Source of the DNA: Plasmopara viticola
Taxonomy: Eukaryota > Oomycota > Peronosporomycetes > Peronosporales > Peronosporaceae
NCBI GenBank assembly: GCA_001695595.3
Contig: MBPM02000068.1
Span: forward strand, 186,001-250,000
Length of the DNA stretch: 64,000 bases
Reading direction: 5' to 3'
The notes under the pieces are model-generated. The model did no database searches, was not told the DNA's origin, and saw only the letters and a program-made list of their open reading frames with translations. Every line of letters starts with the position of its first letter. Position 1 is the first letter of the stretch. Both the position numbers and the translations under genes were made by a program. Below, in pieces: positions 1 to 15,000 of this stretch.

Positions 1-3000
1 CGTAAAACACGTCCGGTGATTCGGTCGTTTATGTCTTCTAAACAGCCGTCTCGTCCATGTTGTCCAGTCACAAACCATAAAGCGACAGCTATGCCGATTT
101 TTTCGCTACATGCGTGGCCTGTTGCTGACATAATTGAGTTGGTATGTGGTCAGGAGTGAGAAGATATCAACCCCTCCCTTTTGCTCCCTGGACAAATGCG
201 TCAGACAGCGTACCATTGCGAAATGTCGTACCTAAGGAACATAACTTGGCTTAAGGCAACAAACATCACATAATATGAATCTTAAAACTAATTCGACCTT
301 TCCTGGACATAGCAATCGTGGTAAAGAAAAAGACGCTTTCATTAGCGCAGATATACCCTTTCAGCTTTCACTTACGATTTCTATTGCGAGAAACGATGAA
401 AGCCAAGAAGATTGTGACAGAACAGGATGATGACGTTCGTTTGGACGACTCAGACCTTAAGACTCACTGTTAGTCGTACCGATTTTGCGATTCAGTCCAA
501 CACGTACACGCAAGGCGCGTAATAAGTCATTGGCATCTCTGATGATTCAACGAGTACACAATGATAGCGATTGAATGATTTAGATTATTGAAATTAAACC
601 AGGTTGACTCGTAAAACACGTCCGGTGATTCGGTCGTTTATGTCTTCTAAACAGCCGTCTCGTCCATGTTGTCCAGTCACAAACCATAAAGCGAAAGCTA
701 TGCCGATTTTTTCGCTACATGCGTGGCCTGTTGCTGACATAATTGAGTTGGTATGTGGTCAGGAGTGAGAAGATATCAACTCCTCCCTTTTGTTTCCTAG
801 ACAAATGCGTCAGACAGCGTACCATTGCGAAATGTCGAACCTAAGGAAGAAAACACACTTGGCTTAAGGCATCAAACATTACAAGAAATATGATGTTTAA
901 AAACTATATTCGACCTTTCCTGGACATAGCAATCGTGGTAAAGAAAAAGACGCTTTCATTAGCGCAAATATACCCTTTCAGCTTTCACTTACGATTTCTA
1001 TTGCGAGAAACGATGAAAGCCAAGAAGATTGTGACAGAACAGGATGATGACGTTCGTTTGTATGACTCAGACGCTTAAGACTCACTGTTAGTCGTACCGA
1101 TTCCGCGATTCGGTCCAACACGTACACGCAAGGCGCGTAATAAGTCATTGGCATCTCTGATGATTCAACGAGTACACAATGATAGCGATTGAATGATTTA
1201 GATTATTGAAATTAAACCAGGTTGACTCGTAAAACACGTCCGGTGATTCGGTCGTTTATGTCTTCTAAACAGCCGTCTCGTCCATGTTGTCCAGTCACAA
1301 ACCATAAAGCGAAAGCTATGCCGATTTTTTCGCTACATGCGTGGCCTGTTGCTGACATAATTGAGTTGGTATGTGGTCAGGAGTGAGAAGATATCAACCC
1401 CTCCCTTTTGCTCCCTAGACAAATGCGTCAGACAGCGTACCATTGCGAAATGTCGTACCTAAGGAAAACAAACTTGGCTTAAGGCATCAAACTTTCAAAA
1501 TATGATGCTTAAAACTATATTCGACCTTTCCTGGACATAGCAATCGTGGTAAAGAAAAAGACGCTTTCATTAGCGCAGATATACCCTTTCAGCTTTCACT
1601 TACGATTTCTATTGCGAGAAACGATGAAAGCCAAGAAGATTGTGACAGATCAGGATGATGGCGTTCGTTTGGACGACTCAGACCTTAAGACTCACTGTTA
1701 GTCGTACCGATTTTGCGATTCAGTCCAACACGTACACGCAAGGCGCGTAATAAGTCATTGGCATCTCTGATGATTCAACGAGTACACAATAATGGCGATT
1801 GAATGACTTGGATTTTTGAAATCAAACCGGGTTGACACGTAAAACACGTCCGGTGATTCGGTCGTTTATGTCTTCTACACAGCCGTCTCGTCCATGTTGT
1901 CCAGTCACAAACCATAAAGCGAAAGCTATGCCGATTTTTTCGCTACATGCGTGGCCTGTTGCTGACATAATTGAGTTGGTATGTGGTCAGGAGTGAGAAG
2001 ATATCAACCCTCCCTTTTGCTCCCAGGACAAATGCGTCAGACAGCGTACCATTGCGAAATGTCGAACCTAAGGAAGAAAACACACTTGGCTTAAGGCATC
2101 AAACATTACATAATATGAATCTTAAAACTACATTCGACCTTTCCTGGACAAAGCAATCGTGGTAAAGAAAAAGACGCTTTCATTAGCGCAAATATACCCT
2201 TTCAGCTTTCACTTACGATTTCTATTGCGAGAAACGATGAAAGCCAAGAAGATTGTGACAGAACAGGATGATGACGTTCGTTTGGATGACTCAGACACTT
2301 AAGACTCACTGTTAGTCGTACCGATTCTGCGATTCAGTCCAACACGTACACGCAAGGCGCGTAATAAGTCATTGGCATCTCTGATGATTCAACGAGTACA
2401 CAATGATAGCGATTGAATGATTTAGATTATTGAAATTAAACCAGGTTGACTCGTAAAACACGTCCGGTGATTCGGTCGTTTATGTCTTCTAAACAGCCGT
2501 CTCGTCCATGTTGTCCAGTCACAAACCATAAAGCGAAAGCTATGCCGATTTTTTCGCTACATGCGTGGCCTGTTGCTGACATAATTAAGTTGGTATGTGG
2601 TCAGAAGTGATAAGATATCAACCCCTCCCTTTTGCTCCCTGGACAAATGCGTCAGACAGCGTACCATTGCGAAATATCGTACCTAAGAAAGAAAACATAC
2701 TTGACTTAAGGCATCGACCTTTTCAAATAAGATGATGCTAAAAACTATATTCGACCTTTCCTGGACATAGCAATCGTGGTAAAGAAAAAGACGCTTTCAT
2801 TAGCGCAAATATACCCTTTCAGCTTTCACTTACGATTTCTATTGCGAGAAACGATGAAAGCCAAGAAGATTGTGACAGAACAGGATGATGACGTTCGTTT
2901 GTATGACTCAGACGCTTAAGACTCACTGTTAGTCGTACCGATTCCGCGATTCGGTCCAACACGTACACGCAAGGCGCGTAATAAGTCATTGGCATCTCTG

Positions 3001-6000
3001 ATGATTCAACGAGTACACAATGATAGCGATTGAATGATTTAGATTATTGAAATTAAACCAGGTTGACTCGTAAAACACGTCCGGTGATTCGGTCGTTTAT
3101 GTCTTCTAAACAGCCGTCTCGTCCATGTTGTCCAGTCACAAACCATAAAGCGAAAGCTATGCCGATTTTTTCGCTACATGCGTGGCCTGTTGCTGACATA
3201 ATTAAGTTGGTATGTGGTCAGAAGTGATAAGATATCAACCCCTCCCTTTTGCTCCCTGGACAAATGCGTCAGACAGCGTACCATTGCGAAATATCGTACC
3301 TAAGAAGAAAACATACTTGGCTTAAGGCATCGACTTTCAAGAAATATGATGCTAAAACTATATTCGACCTTTCCTGGACATAGCAATCGTGGTAAAGAAA
3401 AAGACGCTTTCATTAGCGCAAATATACCCTTTCAGCTTTCACTTACGATTTCTATTGCGAGAAACGATGAAAGCCAAGAAGATTGTGACAGAACAGGATG
3501 ATGACGTTCGTTTGGATGACTCAGACGCTTAAGACTCACTGTTAGTCGTACCGATTTTGCGATTCAGTCCAACACGTACACGCAAGGCGCGTAATAAGTC
3601 ATTGGCATCTCTGATGATTCAACGAGTACACAATGATAGCGATTGAATGATTTAGATTATTGAAATTAAACCAGGTTGACTCGTAAAACACGTCCGGTGA
3701 TTCGGTCGTTTATGTCTTCTAAACAGCCGTCTCGTCCATGTTGTCCAGTCACAAACCATAAAGCGACAGCTATGCCGATTTTTTCGCTACATGCGTGGCC
3801 TGTTGCTGACATAATTGAGTTGGTATGTGGTCAGGAGTGAGAAGATATCAACCCCTCCCTTTTGCTCCCTGGACAAATGCGTCAGACAGCGTACCATTGC
3901 GAAATGTCGTACCTAAGAAGAAAACATACTTGGCTTAAGGCATCGACTTTCAAGAAATATGATGCTAAAACTATATTCGACCTTTCCTGGACATAGCAAT
4001 CGTGGTAAAGAAAAAGACGCTTTCATTAGCGCAAATATACCCTTTCAGCTTTCACTTACGATTTCTATTGCGAGAAACGATGAAAGCCAAGAAGATTGTG
4101 ACAGAACAGGATGATGACGTTCGTTTGGATGACTCAGACGCTCAAGACTCAATGTTAGTCGTACCGATTTTGCGATTCAGTCCAACACGTACACGCAAGG
4201 CGCGTAATAAGTCATTGGCATCTCTGATGATTCAACGAGTACACAATGATAGCGATTGAATGATTAGATTATTGAAATTAAACCAGGTTGACTCGTAAAA
4301 CACGTCCGGTGATTCGGTCGTTTATGTCTTCTAAACAGCCGTCTCGTCCATGTTGTCCAGTCACAAACCATAAAGCGACAGCTATGCCGATTTTTTCGCT
4401 ACATGCGTGGCCTGTTGCTGACATAATTGAGTTGGTATGTGGTCAGGAGTGAGAAGATATCAACCCCTCCCTTTTGCTCCCTGGACAAATGCGTCAGACA
4501 GCGTACCATTGCGAAATGTCGTATCTAAGAAAAAAAACATACTTGGCTTAAGGCATCAAACTTTACAAGAAATATGATGCTAAAACTATATTCGACCTTT
4601 CCTGGACATAGCAATCGTGGTAAAGAAAAAGACGCTTTCATTAGCGCAAATATACCCTTTCAGCTTTCACTTACGATTTCTATTGCGAGAAACGATGAAA
4701 GCCAAGAAGATTGTGACAGAACAGGATGATGACGTTCGTTTGGATGACTCAGACACTTAAGACTCACTGTTAGTCGTACCGATTTTGCGATTCAGTCCAA
4801 CACGTACACGCAAGGCGCGTAATAAGTCATTGGCATCTCTGATGATTCAACGAGTACACAATGATAGCGATTGAATGATTTAGATTATTGAAATTAAACC
4901 AGGTTGACTCGTAAAACACGTCCGGTGATTCGGTCGTTTATGTCTTCTAAACAGCCGTCTCGTCCATGTTGTCCAGTCACAAACCATAAAGCGACAGCTA
5001 TGCCGATTTTTTCGCTACATGCGTGGCCTGTTGCTGACATAATTGAGTTGGTATGTGGTCAGGAGTGAGAAGATATCAACCCCTCCCTTTTGCTCCCTGG
5101 ACAAATGCGTCAGACAGCGTACCATTGCGATATGTCGTACCTAAGAAGAAAACACACTTGGCTTAAGGCATCAAACTTCACAAGAAATATGATGCTAAAA
5201 ACTATATTCGACCTTTCCTGGACATAGCAATCGTGGTAAAGAAAAAGACGCTTTCATTAGCGCAAATATACCCTTTCAGCTTTCACTTACGATTTCTATC
5301 GCGAGAAACGATGAAAGCCAAGAAGATTGTGACAGAACAGGATGATGACGTTCGTTTGGATGACTCAGACGCTTAAGACTCACTGTTAGTCGTACCGATT
5401 TTGCGATTCAGTCCAACACGTACACGCAAGGCGCGTAATAAGTCATTGGCATCTCTGATGATTCAACGAGTACACAATGATAGCGATTGAATGATTTAGA
5501 TTATTGAAATTAAACCAGGTTGACTCGTAAAACACGTCCGGTGATTCGGTCGTTTATGTCTTCTAAACAGCCGTCTCGTCCATGTTGTCCAGTCACAAAC
5601 CATAAAGCGAGAGCTATGCCGATTTTTTCGCTACATGCGTGGCCTGTTGCTGACATAATTGAGTTGGTATGTGGTCAGGAGTGAGAAGATATCAACCCCT
5701 CCCTTTTGCTCCCTAGACAAATGCGTCAGACAGCGTACCATTGCGAAATGTCGTACCTAAGGAACATAACTTGGCTTAAGGCAACAAACATCACAAATAT
5801 GATGCTTAAAACTAATTCGACCTTTCCTGGACAAAGCAATCGTGGTAAAGAAAAAGACGCTTTCATTAGCGCAGATATACCCTTTCAGCTTTCACTTACG
5901 ATTTCTATTGCGAGAAACGATGAAAGCCAAGAAGATTGTGACAGATCAGGATGATGGCGTTCGTTTGGACGACTCAGACCTTAAGACTCACTGTTAGTCG

Positions 6001-9000
6001 TACCGATTTTGCGATTCAGTCCAACACGTACACGCAAGGCGCGTAATAAGTCATTGGCATCTCTGATGATTCAACGAGTACACAATAATGGCGATTGAAT
6101 GACTTGGATTTTTGAAATTAAACCAGGTTGACACGTAAAACACGTCCGGTGATTCGGTCGTTTATGTCTTCTACACAGCCGTATCGTCCATGTTGTCCAG
6201 TCACAAACCATAAAGCGAAAGCTATGCCGATTTTTTAGCTACATGCGTGACGTGTTGCTGACATAATTGAGTTGGTATGTGGTCAGGAGTGAGAAGATAT
6301 CAACTCCTCCCTTTTGTTTCCTAGACAAATGCGTCAGACAGCGTACCATTGCGAAATGTCGAACCTAAGGAAGAAAACACACTTGGCTTAAGACATCAAA
6401 CTTTACAAGAAATATGATGCTTTAAACTAATTCGACCTTTCCTGGACATAGCAAACGTGGTAAAGAAAAAGACGCTTTCATTAGCGCAAATATACCCTTT
6501 CAGCTTTCACTTACGATTTCTATTGCGAGAAACGATGAAAGCCAAGAAGATTGTGACAGAACAGGATGATGACGTTCGTTTAGATGACTCAGACAAGACT
6601 CACTGCGTACCGAGCGATTCAGTCGTACACGCAAGGCGCGTAACGTCATTGGCATCTCTGATGATTCAACGAGTACACAATGATAGCGATTGAATGATTT
6701 AGATTATTAAAATTAAACCAGGTTGACTCGTAAAACACGTCCGGTGATTCGGTCGTTTATGTCTTCTAAACAGCCGTCTCGTCCATGTTATCCAGTCACA
6801 AACCATAAAGCGAAAGCTATGCCGATTTTTTCGCTACATGCGTGGCCTGTTGCTGACATAATTAAGTTGGTATGTGGTCAGAAGTGAGAAGATATCAACC
6901 CCTCCCTTTTGCTCCCTGGACAAATGCGTCAGACAGCGTACCATTGCGAAATGTCGTACCTAAGAAAGAAAACATACTTGACTTAAGGCATCGACCTTTT
7001 CAAATAAGATGATGCTAAAAACTATATTCGACCTTTCCTGGACATAGCAATCGTGGTAAAGAAAAAGACGCTTTCATTAGCGCAAATATACCCTTTCAGC
7101 TTTCACTTACGATTTCTATTGCGAGAAACGATGAAAGCCAAGAAGATTGTGACAGAACAGGATGATGACGTTCGTTTGGATGACTCAGACGCTCAAGACT
7201 CAATGTTAGTCGTACCAATTTTGCGATTCAGTCTAACACGTACACGCAAGGCGCGTGTAAGTCATTGGCATCTCTGATGATTCAAAGAGTACACAATGAT
7301 AGCTATTGAATGATTTAGATTATTGAAATTAAACCAGGTTGACACGTAAAACACGTCCGGTGATTCGGTCGTTTATGTCTTCTAAACAGCCGTCTCGTCC
7401 ATGTTGTCCAGTCACAAACCATAAAGCGACAGCTATGCCGATTTTTTCGCTACATGCGTGGCCTGTTGCTGACATAATTGAGTTGGTATGTGGTCAGGAG
7501 TGAGAAGATATCAACCCCTCCCTTTTGCTCCCTGGACAAATGCGTCAGACAGCGTACCATTGCGAAATGTCGAACCTAAGGAAGAAAACACACTTGGCTT
7601 AAGGCATCAAACTTTACAAGAAATATGATGCTTAAAACTATATTCGACCTTTCCTGGACATAGCAATCGTGGTAAAGAAAAAGACGCTTTCATTAGCGCA
7701 AATATACCCTTTCAGCTTTCACTTACGATTTCTATTGCGAGAAACGATGAAAGCCAAGAAGATTGTGACAGAACAGGATGATGACGTTCGTTTGGATGAC
7801 TCAGACACTTAAGACTCACTGTTAGTCGTACCGATTTTGCGATTCAGTCCAACACGTACACGCAAGGCGCGTAATAAGTCATTGGCATCTCTGATGATTC
7901 AACGAGTACACAATGATGGCGATTGAATGACTTAGATTTTTGAAATCAAACCGGGTTGACACGTAAAACACGTCCGGTGATTCGGTCGTTTATGTCTTCT
8001 ACACAGCCGTCTCGTCCATGTTGTCCAGTCACAAACCATAAAGCGACAGCTATGCCGATTTTTTCGCTACATGCGTGGCGTGTTGCTGACATAATTGAGT
8101 TGGTATGTGGTCAGGAGTGGGAAGATATCAACCCTCCCTTTTGCTCCCTGGACAAATGCGTCAGACAGCGTACCATTGCGAAATGTCGTACCTAAGAAGA
8201 AAACACACTTGGCTTAAGGCATCAAACTTTACAAAATATGATGCTTAAAACTATATTCGACCTTTCCTGGACATAGCAATCGTGGTAAAGAAAAAGACGC
8301 TTTCATTAGCGCAAATATACCCTTTCAGCTTTCACTTACGATTTCTATTGCGAGAAACGATGAAAGCCAAGAAGATTGTGACAGAACAGGATGATGACGT
8401 TCGTTTGGATGACTCAGACGCTTAAGACTCACTGTTAGTCGTACCGATTTTGCGATTCAGTCCAACACGTACACGCAAGGCGCGTAATAAGTCATTGGCA
8501 TCTCTGATGATTCAACGAGTACACAATGATAGCGATTGAATGATTTAGATTATTGAAATTAAACCAGGTTGACTCGTAAAACACGTCCGGTGATTCGGTC
8601 GTTTATGTCTTCTACACAGCCGTCTCGTCCATGTTGTCCAGTCACAAACCATAAAGCGAAGCTATGCCGATTCATTCGCTACATGCGTGGCCTGTTGCTG
8701 ACATAATTGAGTTGGTATGTGGTCAGGAGTGAGAAGATATCAACCCCTCCCTTTTGCTCCCTGGACAAATGCGTCAGACAGCGTACCATTGCGAAATGTC
8801 GTACCTAAGAAGAAAACATACTTGACTTAAGGCATCGACCTTTTCAAATAAGATGATGCTAAAAACAACATTCGACCTTTCCTGGACATAGCAATCGTGG
8901 TAAAAAAAAGACGCTTTCATTAGCGCAAATATACCCTTTCAGCTTTCACTTACGATTTCTATTGCGAGAAACGATGAAAGCCAAGAAGATTGTGACAGAA

Positions 9001-12000
9001 CAGGATGATGACGTTCGTTTGGATGACTCAGACGCTTAAGACTCACTGTTAGTCGTACCGATTTTGCGATTCAGTCCAACACGTACACGCAAGGCGCGTA
9101 ATAAGTCATTGGCATCTCTGATGATTCAACGAGTACACAATGATAGCGATTGAATGATTTAGATTATTGAAATTAAACCAGGTTGACTCGTAAAACACGT
9201 CCGGTGATTCGGTCGTTTATGTCTTCTAAACAGCCGTCTCGTCCATGTTGTCCAGTCACAAACCATAAAGCGACAGCTATGCCGATTTTTTCGCTACATG
9301 CGTGGCCTGTTGCTGACATAATTGAGTTGGTATGTGGTCAGGAGTGAGAAGATATCAACCCCTCCCTTTTGCTTCCAGGACAAATGCGTAAGACAGCGTA
9401 CCATTGCGAAATGTCGAACCTAAGGAAGAAAACACACTTGGCTTAAGGCATCAAACTTCACAAGAAATATGATGCTTAAAACTATATTCGACCTTTCCTG
9501 GACATAGCAATCGTGGTAAAGAAAAAGACGCTTTCATTAGCGCAAATATCCCTTTCAGCTTTCACTTACGATTTCTATTGCGAGAAACGATGAAAGCCAA
9601 GAAGATTGTGACAGAACAGGATGATGACGTTCGTTTGGATGACTCAGACGCTTAAGACTCACTGTTAGTCGTACCGATTTTGCGATTTAGTCCAACACGT
9701 ACACGCAAGGCGCGTAATAAGTCATTGGCATCTCTGATGATTCAACGAGTACACAATGATGGCGATTGAATGACTTAGATTTTTGAAATCAGATCGGGTT
9801 GACACGTAAAACACGTTTGGTGATTCGGTCGTTTATGTCTTCTACACAGCCGTCTCGTCCATGTTGTCCAGTCACAAACCATAAAGCGAAAGCTTTGCCG
9901 ATTTTTTCGCTACATGCGTGACGTGTTGCTGACATAATTGAGTTGGTATGTGGTCAGGAGTGAGAAGATATCAACTCCTCCCTTTTGCTCCCTGGACAAA
10001 TGCGTCAGACAGCGTACCATTGCGATATGTCGTACCTAAGAAAGAAAACACACTTGGCTTAAGGCATCAAACTTTACAAGAAATATGATGCTTAAAACTA
10101 TATTCGACCATTCCTGGACATAGCAATTGGTAAAGAAAAAGACGCTTTCATTAGCGCAAATATACCCTTTCAGCTTTCACTTACGATTTCTATTGCGAGA
10201 AACGATGAAAGCCAAGAAGATTGTGACAGAACAGGATGATGACGTTCGTTTGGATGACTCAGACGCTTAAGACTCACTGTTAGTCGTACCGATTTTGCGA
10301 TTCAGTCCAACACGTACACGCAAGGCGCGTAATAAGTCATTGGCATCTCTGATGATTCAACGAGTACACAATGATAGCGATTGAATGATTTAGATTATTG
10401 AAATTAAACCAGGTTGACTCGTAAAACACGTCCGGTGATTCGGTCGTTTATGTCTTCTAAACAGCCGTCTCGTCCATGTTGTCCAGTCACAAACCATAAA
10501 GCGAAAGCTATGCCGATTTTTTCGCTACATGCGTGGCCTGTTGCTGACATAATTGAGTTGGTATGTGGTCAGGAGTGAGAAGATATCAACCCCTCCCTTT
10601 TGCTCCCTGGACAAATGCGTCAGACAGCGTACCATTGCGAAATGTCGTACCTAAGAAAGAAAACATACTTGACTTAAGGCATCGACCTTTTCAAATAAGA
10701 TGATGCTAAAAACAACATTCGACCTTTCCTGGACATAGCAATCGTGGTAAAGAAAAAGACGCTTTCATTAGCGCAAATATACCCTTTCAGCTTTCACTTA
10801 CGATTTCTATTGCGAGAAACGATGAAAGCTAAGAAGATTGTGACAGAACAGGATGATGACGTTCGTTTGGATGACTCAGACGCTCAAGACTCAATGTTAG
10901 TTGTACCGATTTTGCGATTCAGTCCAACACGTACACGCAAGGCGCGTAATAAGTCATTGGCATCTCTGATGATTCAACGAGTACACAATGATAGCGATTG
11001 AATGATTTAGATTATTGAAATTAAACCAGGTTGACTCGTAAAACACGTCCGGTGATTCGGTCGTTTATGTTTTCTACACAGCCGTCTCGTCCATGTTGTC
11101 CAGTCACAAACCATACAGCGAAAGCTATGCCGATTTTTTCGCTACATGCGTGGCCTGTTGCTGACATAATTGAGTTGGTATGTGGTCAGGAGTGAGAAGA
11201 TATCAACCCCTCCCTTTTGCTCCCTGGACAAATGCGTCAGACAGCGTACCATTGCGAAATGTCGTACCTAAGAAAGAAAACATACTTGACTTAAGGCATC
11301 GACCTTTTCAAATAAGATGATGCTAAAAACAACATTCGACCTTTCCTGGACATAGCAATCGTGGTAAAGAAAAAGACGCTTTCATTAGCGCAAATATACC
11401 CTTTCAGCTTTCACTTACGATTTCTATTGCGAGAAACGATGAAAGCCAAGAAGATTGTGACAGAACAGGATGATGACGTTCGTTTGGATGACTCAGACAC
11501 TTAAAACTCACTGTTAGTCGTACCGATTTTGCGATTCCGTCCAACACGTACACGCAAGGCGCGTAATAAGTCATTGGCATCTCTGATGATTCAACGAGTA
11601 CACAATGATGGCGATTGAATGACTTAAATTTTTGAAATCAAACCGGGTTGACACGTAAAAACGTCCGGTGATTCGGTCGCTTATGTCTTCTACACAGCCG
11701 TCTCGTCCATGTTGTCCAGTCACAAACCATAAAGCGAGAGCTATGCCGATTTTTTCGCTACATGCGTAGCGTGTTGCTGACATAATTGAGTTGGTATGTG
11801 TCAGGAGTGAGAAGATATCAACCCCTCCCTTTTGCTCCCTGGACAAATGCGTCAGACAGCGTACCATTGCGATATGTCGTACCTAAGAAGAAAACACAAT
11901 TGGCTTAAGGCATCAAACTTCACAAGAAATATGATGCTTATAACTATATTCGACCTTTCCTGGACAAAGCAATCGTGGTAAAGAAAAAGACGCTTTCATT

Positions 12001-15000
12001 AGCGCAAATATACCCTTTCAGCTTTCACTTACGATTTCTATTGCGAAAAACGATGAAAGCAAGAAGATTGTGACAGAACAGGATGATGACGTTCGTTTGG
12101 ATGACTCAGACACTTAAGACTCACTGTTAGTCGTACCGATTCTGCGATTCAGTCCAACACGTAAACGCAAGGCGCGTAATAAGTCATTGGCATCTCTGAT
12201 GATTCAACGAGTACACAATGATAGCGATTGAATGATTTAGATTATTAAATTTAAACCGGGTTGACTCGTAAAACACGTCCGGTGATTCGGTCGTTTATGT
12301 CTTCTAAACAGCCGTCTCGTCCATGTTGTCCAGTCACAAACCATAAAGCGAAAGCTATGCCGATTTTTTCGCTACATGCGTGGCCTGTTGCTGACATTAT
12401 TGAGTTGGTATGTGGTCAGGAGTGAGAAGATATCAACCCCTCCCTTTTGCTCCCTGGACAAATGCGTCAGACAGCGTACCATAGCGAAATATCGAACCTA
12501 AGGAAGAAAACACACTTGGCTTACGGCATCAAACTTTACAAGAAATATGATGTTTGAAACTATATTCGACCTTTCCTGGACATAGCAATCGTGGTAAAGA
12601 AAAAGACGCTTTCATTAGCGCAAATATACCCTTTCAGCTTTCACTTACGATTTCTATTGCGAGAAACGATGAAAGCAAGAAGATTGTGACAGAACAGGAT
12701 GATGACGTTCGTTTGGATGACTCAGACACTTAAGACTCACTGTTAGTCGTACCGATTCTGCGATTCAGTCCAACACGTACACGCAAGGCGCGTAATAAGT
12801 CATTGGCATCTCTGATGATTCAACGAGTACACAATGATGGCGATTGAATGACTTAGATTTTTGAAATCAAATCGGATTGACACGTAAAACACGTCCGGTG
12901 ATTCGGTCGTTTATGTCTTCTACACAGCCGTCTCGTTCATGTTGTCCAGTCACAAACCATAAAGCGAAAGCTTTGCCGATTTTTTCGCTACATGCGTGAC
13001 GTGTTGCTGACATGATTGAGTTGGTATGTGGTCAGGAGTGAGAAGATATCAACTCTTTCCTTTTGCTCCCTAGACAAATGCGTCAGACAGCGTACCATTG
13101 CGAAATGTCGTACCTAAGGAACATAACTTGGCTTAAGGCATCAAACATCACATAATATGAATCTTAAAACTACATTCGACCTTTCCTGGACAAAGCAATC
13201 GTGGTAAAGAAAAAGACGCTTTCATTAGCGCAGATATACCCTTTCAGCTTTCACTTACGATTTCTATTGCGAGAAACGATGAAAGCCAAGAAGATTGTGA
13301 CAGAACAGGATGATGGCGTTCGTTTGGATGACTCAGACCTTAAGACTCACTGTTAGTCGTACCGATTTTGCGATTCAGTCCAACACGTACACGCAAGGCG
13401 CGTAATAAGTCATTGGCATCTCTGATGATTCAACGAGTACACAATGATAGCGATTGAATGATTTAGATTATTAAAATTAAACCAGGTTGACTCGGAAAAC
13501 ACGTCCGGTGATTCGGTCGCTTATGTCTTCTAAACAGCCGTCTCGTCCCGGTGAGACCCGACTATTCAAACAGCTTTGCTGATACACCTTTTATTGCAGC
13601 AGCGTCCGTGGATCTTAATTCGCTCAAACTTAATTCTCGACTTTGGTATGACGATTGACTTGTTTGCGTATTGCTCTTGTAAGGACGATAGCACTTTGTT
13701 TTGAGCAAGTCCATGACGTCTTCATGTCCAGTCACAAACCATAAAGCGACAGCTATGCCGATTTTCTCGCTACATGCGTGGCCTGTTGCTGACATAATTG
13801 AGTTGGTATGTGGTCAGGAGTGAGAAGATATCAACCCCTCCCTTTTGCTCCCTGGACAAATGCGTCAGACAGCGTACCATTGCGAAATGTCGAACCTAAG
13901 GAAGAAAACACAATTGGCTCAAGGCATCAAACTTTACAAGAAATATGATGCTTAAAACTATATTCGACCTTTCCTGGACATAGCAATCGTGGTAAAGAAA
14001 AAGACGCTTTCATTAGCGCAAATATACCCTTTTAGCTTTCACTTACGATTTCTATTGCGAGAAACGATGAAAGCCAAGAAGATTGTGACAGAACAGGATG
14101 ATGACGTTCTTTTGGATGACTCAGACACTTAAGACTCACTGTTAGTCGTACCGATTCCGCGATTCAGTCCAACACGTACACGCAAGGCGCGTAATAAGTC
14201 ATTGGCATCTCTGATGATTCAACGAGTACACAATGATGGCGATTGAATGACTTAGATTTTTGAAATCAGACCGGGTTGACACGTAAAACACGTTTGGTGA
14301 TTCGGTCGTTTATGTCTTCTACACAGCCGTCTCGTCCATGTTGTCCAGTCACAAACCATAAAGCGAAAGCTTTGCCGATTTTTTAGCTACATAAGGGACG
14401 TGTTGCTGACATAATTGAGTTGGTATGTGGTCAGGAGTGAGGAGATATCAACTCCTTCCTTTTGCTCCCTGGACAAATGCGTCAGACAGCGTACCATTGC
14501 GATATGTCGTACCTAAGAAAGAAAACACACTTGGCTTAAGGCATCAAACTTCACAAGAAATATGATGCTTAAAACTATATTCGACCTTTCCTGGACATAG
14601 CAATTGGTAAAGAAAAAGACGCTTTCATTAGCGCAAATATACCCTTTCAGCTTTCACTTACGATTTCTATTGCGAGAAACGATGAAAGCCAAGAAGATTG
14701 TGACAGAACAGGATGATGACGTTCGTTTGGATGACTCAGACGCTTAAGACTCACTGTTAGTCGTACCGATTTTGCGATTCAGTCCAACACGTACACGCAA
14801 GGCGCGTAATAAGTCATTGGCATCTCTGATGATTCAACGAGTACACAATGATAGCGATTGAATGATTTAGATTATTATTAATCAAACCAGGTTGACTCGG
14901 AAAACACGTCCGGTGATTCGGTCGTTTATGTCTTCTAAACAGCCGTCTCGTCCATGTTGTCCAGTCACAAACCATAAAGCGACAGCTATGCCGATTTTTC

